Of a DNA stretch of 64,000 bases, positions 1 to 12,194 are shown piece after piece (within the stretch, counting starts at the first letter, position 1; every line of letters starts with the position of its first letter). The notes beneath the pieces were generated by a model, which saw only the letters and a program-made list of their open reading frames with translations, did no database searches and was not told the origin of the DNA. The DNA lies in assembly GCA_034440615.1 (NCBI GenBank), contig JAOTOM010004388.1, forward strand, positions 152,501 through 216,500, in the 5' to 3' direction. The position numbers and the translations under genes were made by a program. The stretch comes from Ashinkailepas kermadecensis. Lineage: Eukaryota; Arthropoda; Thecostraca; Neolepadidae.

Positions 1-1187
1 ATCTACAGACCAGTGAGGGGGGGGGGTGCTCCATACCGCGTCAGCTGCGAGGCCATTCTGACACCTGGTTTCATCAACTGTAGCCATCTGATTCCGCAGA
101 TGATAAGCCGAGTCCGTGAAGGATAATTTTGCGGTCCATATACTATACGTCCTTGGGTATACAGTGGATGGGGGAGAGTGCTACGGTCACGTCCAGCAGT
201 GCTGAGGCCCGTGGGAGGCAAGTTTGAATGTTCAGACAGCAGGACGCCGGCTTGTGTCCGGTGCGCACCACCGCAGTTCCGCCAAGAGCGCCGGGAACTT
301 TGCACTTTTGGAGACTTATTAGAAAAGTTCAGCTGACGCAATATGTGGTAGCAGCGTCTCCTCAAAACCGCTGTCCCGCCGACTCGGCCTGTGATTGGTT
401 GGTCTGGCGCTGGCGAGCGGAAACCTGCTGCGGGCGACGCCGGGTGGCCCGCCGGTAGGGGGGGGGGGGGGCTGGGCCCGCTGACGTGGGGGCGTGGCAC
501 GTCGTCGACGGCGTGTCGCCCGCCTGCGCGAGTGCGTGGTTCGTCGGCGCGTGCGTAGCGCTTGCCTGAGCGGGCGTGTCGCCTCGGCTGATGCTCAAAC
601 GATAATTTAAAAAAAACTAGATTGAAGTGATTGAAAAGCCGGATGGCTTCGCGAAGACGAACGGCGGAACAAGACCATTTTATAGGGCGGTAGGACTATA
701 AATTTAAATGAACTACCATCTTCAGCTAAACAATAAACGAGCATTTCCACCTCGGCTAATCACCGCAAAATTTGATTGCCCGCACCTACACGGACTGTCA
801 AGCATGGCTGCTATTGCGATAGCTGGCAGGCGCCGACTGGCAAACAGCTGACAACCCTGACATAGAATCAATTTTGCCTATCAATGGTTGGTGGCAGTCG
901 TGATGTTTTAATTTTTGTGTTATTCTTTCAGTCCAGCTGGTTGTTGTTTTTAATTGCAAGGTCCTGACGACCCTATACATGGATTTGTTTGCACCATTCA
1001 TCCTGCAGGCCATCCAGCCCTGCGCCATAACAGCCAGGCCATCCCGCTTTGTACCAGGTAGAACCGCCAAAAACTATGCAACGTACTTTGACATGCACCA
1101 AAAGCCTCCAGATGATTATAAAAGTATCTTAATTTCATGGTGCCTACAAATTCCAGCGCCACAACCCATATTAAGGGTTCAATTTTG
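1..1187. other. no gene recognised; GC-rich left edge
   Basis: I see no supported gene here. The first 600 bases are GC-rich with poly-G runs near 20-30 and 460-470, and the open frames on both strands have low-complexity composition (Pro, Arg, Ala) without recognisable domains. From about 600 the sequence becomes AT-richer and holds nothing I can name. Confidence 0.5.
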
Positions 1188-1203
1188 TCAGTGTATGTAA
1201 TAC

Positions 1204-1379
1204 GGGGCGGGGATGGCTGAGTGGTTAAGGTGTTAAGCTCTGGGTACCAAAGGTCCCGGATTCAACACTCGCACCACTCGGAACATTTCCCAACCCCGCG
1301 GCCCACCGGCGAAATAGTGTGGGCGGCGCCATTAGCCGTGACCGTGCATGAAGTGCGTCGGGAACCACCCAATAAACCA
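1204..1379 (+). mobile_element. tRNA-derived SINE, class II (Ser/Leu-like) head
   Basis: The head begins GGGGCGGGGATGGCTGAGTG, an A-box as in class II tRNAs, followed by a B-box-like GGATTCAACACTC. The body contains CACCGGCGAAATAGTGTGGG and GCCATTAGCCGTG, and the end is GAACCACCCAATAAAC. A perfect 16-bp target-site duplication (TCAGTGTATGTAATAC) flanks it at 1188-1203 and 1380-1395, which fixes both ends. Further copies lie at 30597-30770, 33877-34068 (minus) and 46988-47159. It is a non-autonomous retroposon and encodes no protein. Confidence 0.9.
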
Positions 1380-1904
1380 TCAGTGTATGTAATACAATCT
1401 CAAAATCGCATTCAATGCGGGACATTGTAGTTTACTTACCTTCTCATCGTTTGGAAAACGTGCTGAAACACTTGAGCTGCAGACCAAGTTCACCAACTGC
1501 CACGAGTTCGTGATTCTGATCCCGCCATCAGAGACCGGAACGCTCAAGAAGTCCAACACTGCTCAGTTTTCTGGTAGGACCGGAGGTTTCGCCCGTCAAA
1601 CCTCCGGTCTTCGTAGCCACGGTTCGCCACCACCGGCCGGATTCCGTAGCATGAGGTGCCGTTTCCGGCCCACGGGGCGGCCGACAGCCGGTGACCTGTG
1701 GTGGTGTACGCCGGGCTGTATAGATCATTCCGATCTACTGGCGACAGGACTACCGCTTGTAGAAGGCAAGCCTACGGAGAAACAGGACCAGCTGGCCGTA
1801 GCAACACACGGTACTGCTGCAGCTCAGACAGGTGTGTGGAAGGATTGCTGGGCTGCAGGTACACCGGAGGATGCCGTGAGGTGGATTGTGAAGACGGCTG
1901 GTCC

Positions 1905-2300
1905 GGACTGCGTTGTCCCCGCGGACGGCGCTGTTTCCTGCGGACAGCTCTTCCCCCCAGTGGACGGCACTTTCCCCCCAGCGGCCGGCACTTCCCCCCA
2001 GCGGCCGGCGCTGTCCTCAGACGGCGCTGTTTCCCTGTGGACGGCGCTGTTTCCCTGTGGACGGCGCTGTTTCCCTGTGGACGGCGCTGTTTTCCGCGGA
2101 CGGCGCTGTTTCCAACGGACGGCGCTGTTTCCCGCGGACGGCGCTGCTGTACCCAGCGGACGACGCTTCCCACGGCGGACGGCGTTATTCTCCTTGCGGA
2201 CGGTGCTATTTCCCCAGCGGAGGGCGCTGTCCGCTAGCGGACGGCGCTGTTCCTCCGCGAACGGCGCGGTTCCCCGGCGGACGGCGCCGCCTTCGGACGG
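1905..2300. repeat. 20-21 bp GC-rich minisatellite
   Basis: Degenerate tandem units around the core GGACGGCGCTGTTTCC, most regular at 2034-2150, becoming diverged on both sides. The long frames crossing it on both strands (up to about 350 aa) come from stop-free repeat units and not from a gene. Confidence 0.85.
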
Positions 2301-3299
2301 TACGTCGCCGACACGCCGGTGGGAATGCGGTTGCTCGGCGTGCACGCCGGCTGGTCTCCGGTGGCCGGTCGGAATGCGGCTCTGCACCGGCCGACCTTGG
2401 CCACCTGCGTGCAGTGAGTTCGGCGGCGGCCATGCTGGCCTCACGTGCACCGTCGCGCATCTCGTGACGTGGCTGCTCATCGACGGTCTGTCGCGCGGCT
2501 GCCTGCAACATGGTGTCCTGCCACATGCTTTCCTTGGAAAGGATGGATGCAAGGAAGTATAGTTAACATCTCCTGTTACGACTGCAGGGTTCATTTCGTT
2601 TTCGATTGACTCTAAGCGTTTTTTAGGATCCTCATGAAATTTCATGTGGGTAAAGTTTGTAGAACACCAACCTGTCGGGTTATAGTTGATTGGTCTTGTT
2701 TTGAGCACCAAGTTGAACTTCAACGACTGAAACTTTATTATCTTCAAGATTGTTTGCAATATCTTTTATCTCTCCTGCTTCACCTGCGTGCATTCACCTG
2801 CTTCACAGGTATGAATATATATTGCTGACCCACCGCCCTCATTACTATGACTTGAAAGTATTTTGCAATGACTAATCTGAAAACCATATTCAGTATCTTT
2901 ATGAAGTAAAGTTAATCAAATGGAAATTACCAACCATTGGATGCCTGTAATAGCTAATCAGTTTTGAATGGCATCAACTCGTTGTTTCTTGATCTGGTAA
3001 AAAGGAAATTATGCAAACCCCCTTATATATCCGTTTTAGCCGCGTTCGGTAGTATGTGATTGAATTGTCCTACGATATGTTCAATATCAGATAAAGTATC
3101 CCAACGTCCCTGTTGCGAATAGCTGAAGAAAGGTTTTCTGGTTGTGAGAATTACTCTGAGATGTTTGCTTCGATTTCCTTTCATTGTCAATCTTCCTTTA
3201 CCTAGTGCTTTTTTGGCATTTGACATTGACATTGACAATCGACACATGTGTTCAGTAAGGTAAGCATCTAATATCTTCATGTGCGGTTTTTTTTAATAG
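2301..3299. other. no feature recognised
   Basis: GC-rich to about 2500, then AT-rich sequence with short open frames only. I see no domain, splice-bounded exon or repeat that I can support. Confidence 0.4.
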
Positions 3300-3625
3300 A
3301 AATTTAGTTCGAATTCTTGCTGCGGTGACTATGGACCAGGGCCCGATTGCTAAGCAGAGCTTGCTGCGTGAACCCTGGCCGCACCATCCGATCCATAAAT
3401 TCCAGTTCAACGGCCGAATTTTGACCGAGAGTTCAATGTGTCCTCAATGCACCAACACGGCCACCCCGGTAGCTCGTCCCCGGCCTTATCTGGCCAATTG
3501 CCAACTGACTCCCAACCGGGGGCTAAATGTGAGCGCGTGAATCGACTCGAACCCTGTCTTGCCAGAACAGGGGAGATCCATGCAGGCCTGTGCTCTAACC
3601 AACTAAGCTACCGGGACGGCGTTAC
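3300..3625 (-). mobile_element. tRNA-derived SINE-like element, second type
   Basis: On the minus strand a tRNA-like head starts near 3622, with A-box TAGCTTAGTTGGTTAGAGC and B-box GGGTTCGAGTCGATTC. An approximately 230-bp body follows and includes GAACTGGAATTTATGGATCG and ACGCAGCAAGCTCTGCTTAG. It ends near an A-rich run (rc of TTTTTTTTAATAG at about 3289-3300). The body differs from the other SINEs in the window. No clear target-site duplication was found, so the ends are approximate and it is probably an old copy. A lone tRNA pseudogene beside unrelated DNA is the alternative. Confidence 0.6.
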
Positions 3626-4048
3626 AACGCCTATTTATTGTTATGTATCTAATCGTTTCCATCTCCTTGCAATGCATGATTGGATTTTAGATGTGTCGAA
3701 TCAATCCTGCAGACTTGCCATATATTTGCATCTGAACTATATTTAGTAAATATTTTCTGGCGTTTGCAAGTATTCTTCCTTAACTCTTAACCATTCTTAT
3801 TTATATATAGCACTTAAAACATCTTATGTCGATTGAATGGTAATATGAATATAATATGCTTGCACACTGCTAAATTATAAATAGCGCAAGCAGAGAACAC
3901 AAAGTAGATGTTTGAATGAGAGGATTTGCTGTTTGAGCATAGCCATATTTTAATTTTATACATTTTTAAAGAGCATACTATAATGCAATTTATAATTACT
4001 TGAGAAAATTACAAGGAAAAGTACTTGAAAATGCCATCGCCTGATGCG

Positions 4049-5645
4049 TTAAGCTCGGTTCACACTTGGTAATTCGGAGCGTCAATCATTCGTAAAACGA
4101 ACGGATATCGAACGTTAAACAGAAGATAGACGTCGTAAAATGAGCGGAAGTACACCGGGAATAACACGCACTGTTTCCCCGAATGAAAACGTTCATTTTA
4201 CGCTTCCCTGCGAATCAATTATGACGCCAATGAGACCATTCTGACGTGACTGCCGCCGACTCAAGTTGTGTGAAAATCCTGAATACTTGTACCAACGCAA
4301 GCTGAGATATATCGCGCGTTATTTGCATTTTGTGGACACCATCAGCTAGTTGCCCATGCTGAACCATGAGTCCCAACATGCTGAACCATGAGTCTGCAGA
4401 CGAAACAGATGGGTCAACTTTGCAGCCTAGCTTGGGACATGAAATTACGTGTACCTTGACAGCGTGAGAACCAAAATTAGCAGGGGATGAGTGGTCTAGA
4501 GGTAAGATGCTCGTCTCACAATCGAAAGATTGTGTGTTCGAATCTCACCTGTCGCCACTCTTCGCCCGCGACCAATCGGCGTGAGAGATTGGCGACGCTA
4601 TATGACTCAACGGTCGACGTGTCGTAAAGCCAATAACCAGGGGACGAGTGGTCTAGGGGTAAGATGCTCGTCTCACAATCGAAAGATTGTGGGTTCGAGT
4701 CTCACCTGTCGCTACTCTTCGCCCGCGACCAATCGGCGTGAGAGATTGGCGACGCTATATGACTTAACCGGTCGACGTGTCGTAAAACCAATAACCAACC
4801 AACCAACCAAAATTAGCATGTACATATTTCAATATGCATATCATGCACACATCAGAAAAGAGAGCATCTGTAGTTGGCACTGGGCATGCACAACCAATGC
4901 TTTTGGCTATGAAAATTCCAAGGAATTGGCATTTACAGCAATGGAAATTATGAATATGTGTTTTCACCATCATGCATAACTTGGCAGTGCCAAGTTGTGT
5001 TTGGAGTATCAGGAATTATCATGGGTTTTTCATTGCTTACAATAGGCACTTAGAACTCACTGGGCCAATGATTTCCTACATGGCCATGTACTTCAGAGAT
5101 ACTGGTAAGATTTTGTCAGGGCTGCATGCACAGCCCCAGAATATTATTTCCCACCTTTGCATCTTGGGTGAACAAGCATGCTTTTTCAGTGACAATAAAA
5201 CAAACACAACACAACATTGCATACAATTCCGCCTGTGACTATTTTCCAGGGCTACCTTTCTACCACGTGGCCAAAAGAGGTGTGCTAGGAAATGTCATAT
5301 TCTAGCCAAAGGCAAATCAGTGCTTCCAACCTGGTTATAGACAGCCAACAAAACTTCGAATATCTGGCGACCACTCAATCACACCAACAGAGCGTTAAAC
5401 GCCGAATCGGCGTTGAAAAGTTAAACTAAATATATCCTGTGGACGCCAGATAGACGTTCATTACGCGGTCGTGACATACCCCGGTTCACACTGTGCAACG
5501 CTCCGATCGCGTTAAACGTTCGTAAAACGCAGTTTTGACGGGCATCTGAAATACGTTCGATTGCCGTTTGTTGGACGAAACGGCATAAAAACGATGAATA
5601 AACGCCCGGAAAGCGTCAAAAGGCCATATTGTGAACCGAGCTTTA
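4049..5645. mobile_element. inverted repeats of a MITE-like DNA transposon
   Basis: TTAAGCTCGGTTCACA at 4049-4064 is matched by its inverse TGTGAACCGAGCTTTA at 5630-5645. A further related arm, CCCCGGTTCACACTGTG, lies at about 5479-5495 facing the 5630-5645 arm. The simplest reading is a short MITE at about 5480-5645 plus one end of a related copy at 4049. A single 1.6 kb element invaded by the SINE dimer is also possible. No transposase-like frame is seen. Confidence 0.5.
4483..4806 (+). mobile_element. dimeric tRNA-Val-like SINE
   Basis: Two head-to-tail copies (4483-4636 and about 4638-4806) of the same SINE. Each has a tRNA-Val-like head (GAGTGGTCTAGGGGTAAGAT, then GGGTTCGAGTCTCACC), a body with CGCGACCAATCGGCGTGAG, and a tail hairpin followed by CCAATAACC. 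One 12-bp target-site duplication (CCAAAATTAGCA, 4471-4482 and 4807-4818) flanks the pair, so the dimer appears to have inserted as one unit. The downstream copy has the longer (CCAA)n end. Confidence 0.9.
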
Positions 5646-6009
5646 CGGTTGTCAATGATTTGATCATTTGTGCCAAACGGTTTGCTTCTGTTTAGGCTAG
5701 CAGCTTATTTCTGGAAAAAAAATGACAGTGCAAATGTTGCCCACCAAACGTCGTATTGATTAGCATCGCGCCTATGGGCGTTACACGGAAATAATGGAAT
5801 AAAACGTGAGGATGTCCCTCCCACTCCCCCTCCTATCAAAAGTCCGTGTTGCTGTTGATGACCCATAAACACCTAGAAAGAACTGCCGTTACATGTATTT
5901 TATAGCTTTCTAGTGGAGTTTACGTGAACGTAAAAAATCGTAATGTCGTAGTCGATGGCGAGTTTTCACGTCCTACTGCACCCTTTTTGACATCGTATAC
6001 CTGATGACA

Positions 6010-6300
6010 GCCCATTAGTTTAGCCCTGTGCCAGACGGCCTGCCGCCATTCGACCTCCTGCACAGTCTCCTGTCACATGCTCTGACAGGCGGTTTACTGC
6101 CACACGAGCCTCTGCACAGTCTCCCATCATGTGCTCTGACAGGCGGCCTGCTGGCCTTCACAGTTTCCCGTCATATGATCTGACAGATGGCCTACTGCCA
6201 CACGACCTTCACACCGTTTCCCGTCATATGATCTCAGATGGCCTACTGCCACACGACCTTCAAACAGTCTGCCTCTCATATGATCTGACGGACGGCTTGA
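6010..6300. repeat. minisatellite, about 50-56 bp unit
   Basis: About five imperfect units with the pattern GGCCTACTGCCACACGACCT then GTCATATGATCTGACAG. Open frames on both strands through it are repeat shadows. Confidence 0.8.
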
Positions 6301-6339
6301 CAAACGTGGGCGGCCGTGATTCATGTTTGACGGGCGCCG

Positions 6340-6460
6340 GGGGGGGGGCGGAGTCCAAGGCTATGACGATTGTGTCCCGACGAAAGGTTGTGGGTTCGAG
6401 TCCCGACCTGTTGCTGCTCTTCGCCGCGCAAATGCCAACAACTAACCAGTCACCGACAGC
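6340..6460 (+). mobile_element. degenerate tRNA-Val-like SINE fragment
   Basis: CCCGACGAAAGGTTGTGGGT, TCGAGTCCCGACCTG and CTCTTCGCCGCG resemble the anticodon arm, B-box and first body bases of the Val-like SINE. The conserved body (GACCAATCGGCGTGAGAG) and tail hairpin are missing, so this is an old or truncated copy. Ends are uncertain. Confidence 0.5.
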
Positions 6461-6689
6461 CACTTCCTCCACTTGGCGCGAGCTGCGTGTTGTCCCGCCC
6501 CACCTGCCCTCTGCCTTCTCTGGCTCCTTGTGTCAAAAGTGGTGCGGTTGCCTGGCCAGGTCCATCCATTTCTCGCAATGCTTTATTTAGTTTGTATGTT
6601 TTTGTTAGTGTGTTAGTTATTTTTAGAGAGGTTTTTGTTCTCCTATCATGTGTTTTGTGTGGGGTGGCCGGTGGGATAAGGGGGTTGTG

Positions 6690-6765
6690 TGCTTACCGTC
6701 ACGGCGTAGCGGCGTGACGGCGTCACGGCGTCACGGCGTGACCGCGTGACGGCGTCACGCCCCAG
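6690..6765. repeat. short palindromic repeat cluster (GTCACGGCGTGACG)
   Basis: Alternating CGTCACGG and CGTGACGG units form overlapping inverted repeats that could fold into several alternative hairpins. No function is evident. Confidence 0.7.
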
Positions 6766-7979
6766 GTGATGCCCGTCTTCCTGCGCTGTGCTCTCAGTGT
6801 GACTAACCTCTCGCCACCGCTGACAGCACTGGCATCCGACGCTCTATGACCCTGGTGCGGAGGTCGAGCGATTCACAGGTGTGTCGTCTCGCGCACTTCC
6901 GAAGTGCGTTTCTCCGCTGCCGGCGCGGCCAAGGTGAAAACGGCCGGCCTCTTCGCGCCGTCCAGGTGGCGCGTTTTCTCTGCCGCGTGGTGATGTATGC
7001 CGCTGTGGCTGGTCCCGGCTGTTTCCGGCGCGCTCCAGGAGCACCGGAGTCGGTGGCGTTCCGACGCCAAACGGCGGCAGGATGCGTCGCCCGGACTGGG
7101 GCGGCATCGCTGCCGAAGTGGGCGCCGATTGTGAGCGGCCGATGCTGTGTTGCTGCGCACGGGACGGACGACGGCAGCGGCCGCGCCGCCGCTGTGGGCA
7201 CTTACTCGGCTGGCAGTGTTGGTGAGCGCGGCTGGAACTTGCCTTCTTTGAGCTCGGAATGAGCATTGTCCAAGCTCGCTCGCTGAGTGTCATTCACTGG
7301 TTGAGAGAATGTGGGTGCTTTGCTGATGGCTAGCGGAGAAGTAATGGAAGGTGTTGAACGGCGCACACGGGCTGAGATTCTAGTGCTTCAGTTCTGTTCA
7401 GTTCAGGTCATCTGAACATGTGTCTATTTAGGGGCGTTTCCAGCGCTCAATCCGAAGTCGCCGGAAGCCAGACCGCAAAAAAAGCAATATTATCTAGTGG
7501 AAGGTGAATTGTTCGCCCATTTGGAATGAAAGAACAAAGCGGTTCGGGTCCTAGTTAATCTGTCTCCCACTGTGTCTGTCAACATCAGGTACAGCACAGT
7601 ATGCCAAACATACCAAATGTCCAGCTTCAGATGCACGGAATATCAAATATACCACTTCTGGTTCACGGGTGAAGAGAGGGAGGGCGAGGGAGGGAGGGCG
7701 GGCGAGGAGTGAAGCCCAGCTGTGCGCCGTTGGGCTTGAAACATTAAACTTACGATGTTTGAAACACGGTCGATTTTCTCGTCCGCCTGACGACTTTGTG
7801 TTCCTTTTCCGAGCCCTTTCTTTATCTCGCAGGGAAACAGCCAAGTTTTGGCGCTTCTTTCGGGCTGCATCCTCCCCCGCAACTAACACCGTTTTTGGTC
7901 CCTTGTTTATGTTCGCGCCGTTGCCGACGAAGCCATGACCCCTACCTGCTACATAACAGGTGTATTACAATCTCTCGGC

Positions 7980-8139
7980 GGGGACGAGTTGTCTAGGGGT
8001 AAGATGCTCGTCTCACAATCGAAAGATTGTGGGTTCGAATCTCACCTGTCGCTACTCTTCGCCCGCGACCAATCGGCGTGAGAGATTGGCGACGCTATAT
8101 GACTCAACGGTCGACGTGTCGTAAAACCAATAACCAACA
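7980..8139 (+). mobile_element. tRNA-Val-like SINE
   Basis: Full-length 160-bp copy: head GGGGACGAGTTGTCTAGGGG, B-box GGGTTCGAATCTCACC, body CGACCAATCGGCGTGAGAG, tail stem CGACGC/GTGTCG and end CCAATAACCA. A 13-bp target-site duplication with one mismatch (ACAATCTCTYGGC) lies at 7967-7979 and 8140-8152. Confidence 0.92.
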
Positions 8140-8152
8140 ACAATCTCTTGGC

Positions 8153-10679
8153 GACATATATTCCCCGTGTGAGCACGACACGGCACGGCACACGGACCAT
8201 CAACCAGCCAGCTGCCACAGTGCGTCGCTGGCGAAAAATAAGTAGGCATCTACCTCGATAGTTTGGTCTTTTTCTCGCTCGCATGTGTCGCTGATAGTCA
8301 CATGCGATCGCTGTCTCGCTCGCATGTGTCGCTCGCTGATAGTCTGCACTTGTCGACTATAAATCATCACTGACCGTACATCAGGTTCGAAAACAATGGT
8401 CATACACATCGCGTGAGGTGGGAAAGACAAATAGTGCGGGGAACAGCGCGCGCTCTATGCGGCACCCACCGGCACCCTTTTCGACAGGTCGAGTGGCTGC
8501 CGCTGACTGGGATCCGTGCCGGGTGCAGCCGGGCTGATACGAAGCTGAACTGTACGCCGACGCGGCGCAGGACTGGGCGGTGGGCGCCCGCGGCCGGCGC
8601 TGGGCTGTGGACACTAGATAGGCCCCGGAGTGTGGGCGGTGGTGGCCGGAGACGGCTGAGGCGGCGCGATCAACACAGGAACAGACTACGAGCGCCTGTG
8701 GTGCGGCGACATCGACGACTTCATGGAAACATGTGGCAGGCGTTGGGAGGTGACTGTGGCCGCGCTGTACGGGCAGCCGGCCGGCGCTGACGTGCCACCC
8801 GTTCCACCGTACCCGGTGCTCATGCTCAGCAGGTGCGCCAGGGCCTCACACTAGCTGATCTGCTCGGCGATCTAACCGCGCACTGGCGGCGCGTCCGGGA
8901 TGCGTGGCGGCGGGTCCGGGAGCCGATCGCGCCTCGCCTTCTTGGCTAGATGATTGTCCACTGCTGGGCGGGGATCGAACGACGCAGTTCCCGCACTGTT
9001 GATGCTGATAGTCTGTCGTTCACCGTGTCGTTTGCAATACTCATGCGGTGCGCTGACTTGATGCTGTTACAGTGCGACACTGTTCACTCGATGGCCGTAC
9101 TGTGCGGTGTGACGCATATAGAGGCTGACAGTAGCCGCGTCGCCTGTAGCCGTGCCTGTCGCCGTGTCGTGCATCGCCACCAGCTTTCCACTTGCCTTTT
9201 CATGTTGTCGCTTAGAGAGCTCGATGGCAGACCACTGCTCGCAGACTTCACTGGCAACTGCGCCACGCTTTCCTCGCCAAACAGTCAGTTTTGGGGCATG
9301 ACCAAGATGCCCCCTGGATCCACCACTGCAACTGGCTCCCAGCCATTGCTCCAAGTCACTTTCAGTTTTGTGCAGCTGGTGTCGCCTGGGAGAGGAAAAA
9401 CCGATCAACTTTCTACCATGTTACGTACCTTATCTTTTTTTTTACAAAGGCTTTATCTGTCTTCATTTTACCAACGTCGAAGAAAAGATCGCAAATGAAT
9501 ATCTACATCTCGTCACCCGTGCCATGCGGCGTTGCTCACGTCGCCCTGCTCCTCTGTGTTGTGCGTAAACGTGTAGAAGGTGGGACGCATCCCAGCTAGT
9601 TAGCATGCTAGAGAATTCCCTGGAGCAAATGGGTGTTGTTAAGTTTGTTAGTGGGGCCCACCTTGTAGGGTCCCATGTTGAGAGAGCAAGACGTTGGTGG
9701 GCCCAGGATAAAGATGGTGCGGCCCAGACCCCACCAAAATTATAGGAAGATACCTTTGCTAGCTATCCTTATCGCGGGAACAGCAAGGGAGGAAGAGGGA
9801 CAGCAGCCCCCTGTGCAAACGTATCACACTAGGCTAAACGAGAAGTGTTCTGCTTTACACTGGATTGATGCTTTACACTGGACAATTTTGGTTCGTTTTT
9901 CGCGGTCCACGTGAGAAAACCCTGGCTGCGCCCCTCCGCACCTAGTGGCTGTGTCAGTCTTCTTACCTGGATCCGTGGCATCAATATAAACAAAAAGTAA
10001 GCGGATAATTTCAGGATGCTTTTAACACAGCCCAACAGCGACCAGCATGGCAATTTCCTCCGCTGTAGACATTGGCGGGCGAAAAGTCGGCATGAGCGGC
10101 GTTGCTGTAAGCTATAGATAGCTTGCAGCAACGCCGCAACACATGCTGATCTGTGTCAATACTGTTGGCATGAGCTGTTAATCTGGCCTGTAATAATCTG
10201 TTAATGTGGCCTGCTCTGTCGGATTTGGCTCGCTGTTCCGAGAAGGTATGCCAAGAGCCTTTCGCAAAGGCATGCACGTGGCTGCGAGTGGGGTACTGCT
10301 GAACTGGAAATAGTTCGGTGCGTAGGATCTGGAAATAGATCAGGTTATTCGCAAATGCTGTAACAAACGTCGAGAAAGTCCGACCGGTCCAGTCCTGGGT
10401 GACCTTAGATTTGATCAATTCAGTGGAGACATGCAAGTCCCAAGGTGTTTTCCTCAATAGGATTTTAATCGTATTCTTCGGTTTGAGCCAGTCCGAGTGT
10501 TTTCCTCTTCGTGGTAAAAACGTGGTGGACGTGGTGGCCGTTGTGCCGCTGTCTGACGGCTGCTGGGCCGCACACGAGGACCGGTCCGCAGCCGCACCGC
10601 CAGTCCCCTCCGTGGTCCCTGTCGGCGTTCTCGTGGCGGTCCCTGGTGCGCCTACCGCCGTGATCCGGGCTCCTACAAC
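8153..10679. other. no gene recognised
   Basis: GC-rich at 8400-8950 and mixed elsewhere. The longest frames (182 aa at 8950-9498, 244 aa minus at 10011-10745) show no domain that I recognise, and the second partly reads through the 24-bp array. AACCCTGGCTGCGCCCCT at about 9919-9936 resembles the end of a hAT-like MITE, but I could not find its partner. Confidence 0.4.
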
Positions 10680-10920
10680 GGTCACCGTCGCGGCTCCTGT
10701 AGTGGTCCCTGCTGCGACTCTTATAATGGTCCCTATAGCGGTCACTGTCGTGGCTCCTGTAGTGGTCCCTGTCGCGGCTCCTGTAGTGGTCCCTGTCGCG
10801 GCTCCTGTAGTGGTCCCTGTCGTGACACCTATAGCGATCCCTATCGCGGCTCCTATAGGGGCTATTGTCGCGGGTCCTATAGGGGTCCCCTGTCGCGGCT
10901 CCTATAGGGGTCACTGTTAC
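10680..10920. repeat. 24-bp minisatellite
   Basis: Units of the type GCGGCTCCTGTAGTGGTCCC, most regular at 10750-10820 and degenerating to both sides. The period is divisible by three, so one strand reads as a repetitive Arg/Asp/Tyr/His-rich frame and the other as Val/Ala/Pro-rich. Neither looks like a gene. Confidence 0.85.
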
Positions 10921-11649
10921 GGCTCATATCGCGACAGGGACAGTGACCGCTATTGGAATCACAACCGGTATACCTATTTCATAAATATATCAATATCAGA
11001 GGTGGCTCTAATAGTGCAGACAAGTTCAGTTGTCAGACAGTGATAGCCACAGGTTTTCCTCGATTGCACGATAACTGGTTCTCGATTTTAATAGCTCCTT
11101 CAAACCACCAAGTTCTCAAATCCAACAGTCGTGAATGCCCTTTCATTGATCGGGCTGATAGTTTCAACTAAGGCAACACCAGCGCGTTCCTTTTTAAGCT
11201 CATGCCTCCAAATTACCAAGCAACCATGACAGCCGTCCAGCATCTGCACGTCTGCTCACCTTCACCCGCTCGGTTACATCTCAACGCGTCGACCGCCCAG
11301 TCGCGTCTCAGCTGAGCCGCGCGCACGACAGGGGTACCAGTCAGAGCATGAGGAGGGGACTGGCTCGGCCAGCGCCCTGCCTGCCACTGGCCGGCATCAC
11401 CTACTGCACCACACCGCGAAGGGAGGGGTCCGGTCGTCGCCCTCCAGACACGGCTGTCGCAATTGTGATGTGGCGCAGTGACTTTCAACTGTGACACAAT
11501 GCAATGACAGCATCCACCGTCGGCCGGCCGTCGTCGCGCCGCCGCCGCCGCCGGATCTGACCCAGCACAACATCGGTGTCAGCTGCAACGTTAGCGTGAG
11601 CCGGCGTCGGCCGAATGTCCGGGATCCGCTCGGAGCCCGGATCCCAGAA

Positions 11650-11768
11650 TGCAGTAGATCCAAACGCATTCCGAAAGAGAGGTCCGAAATTATCTTCGTT
11701 GCAATAGCGAGCGTAGGACAGCATTTCCGACATATTTTTGCTATAATTTAGGACCAGCACATGCAACC
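11650..11768 (-). repeat. interspersed repeat, inverted copy of 12195-12312
   Basis: The reverse complement of this segment matches 12195-12312 closely over about 118 bp. Shared blocks are CCTACGCTCGCTATTGCAAC, GAAGATAATTTCGGACCTC and TTTCGGAATGCGTTTGGATC. It may be a dispersed transposon fragment or the arms of a fold-back element. The class is unknown. Confidence 0.8.
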
Positions 11769-12194
11769 GAATATTTGCATTGTTTTACTTTTCAGGTGAG
11801 TATAATTTGGAATTCGAGTACCTGACTATTACCTTGCTTAAAAACCGAAATGCTTGTTTTAAACCCAATCACGTCAGAAACGAATCCAGGGGAAAAAACA
11901 TATGGGCAACAAGTTTACCAAGGCTGTAGCATGTACGCTGTCATCGGAAGTTTGGTTTCATTGTATTATTTTATGGTGCACATGGCATGTGCTTCCTCAG
12001 ACCATACTTCAGAGCCAATGAACCAATTTTGATGTCATACCATGGGCGCATCCAGGGAAGATCATGTGTAGGAGATTTTAACAAGCTGTAAGCATTTAAA
12101 CATGAGAACTTGGCCGCCACAAGCACGTATCGATTCCGAGTCTATACTCGGGACCAGTGCACTGGTCCAGAGTATATAGACTTGTCGGTCTGTA

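Noticed and set aside
7980..8050. tRNA-Val gene
   Set aside because: The A and B boxes are present, but the acceptor stem does not pair and the element continues into a SINE body and tail with target duplications. The same holds for the other Val-like heads.
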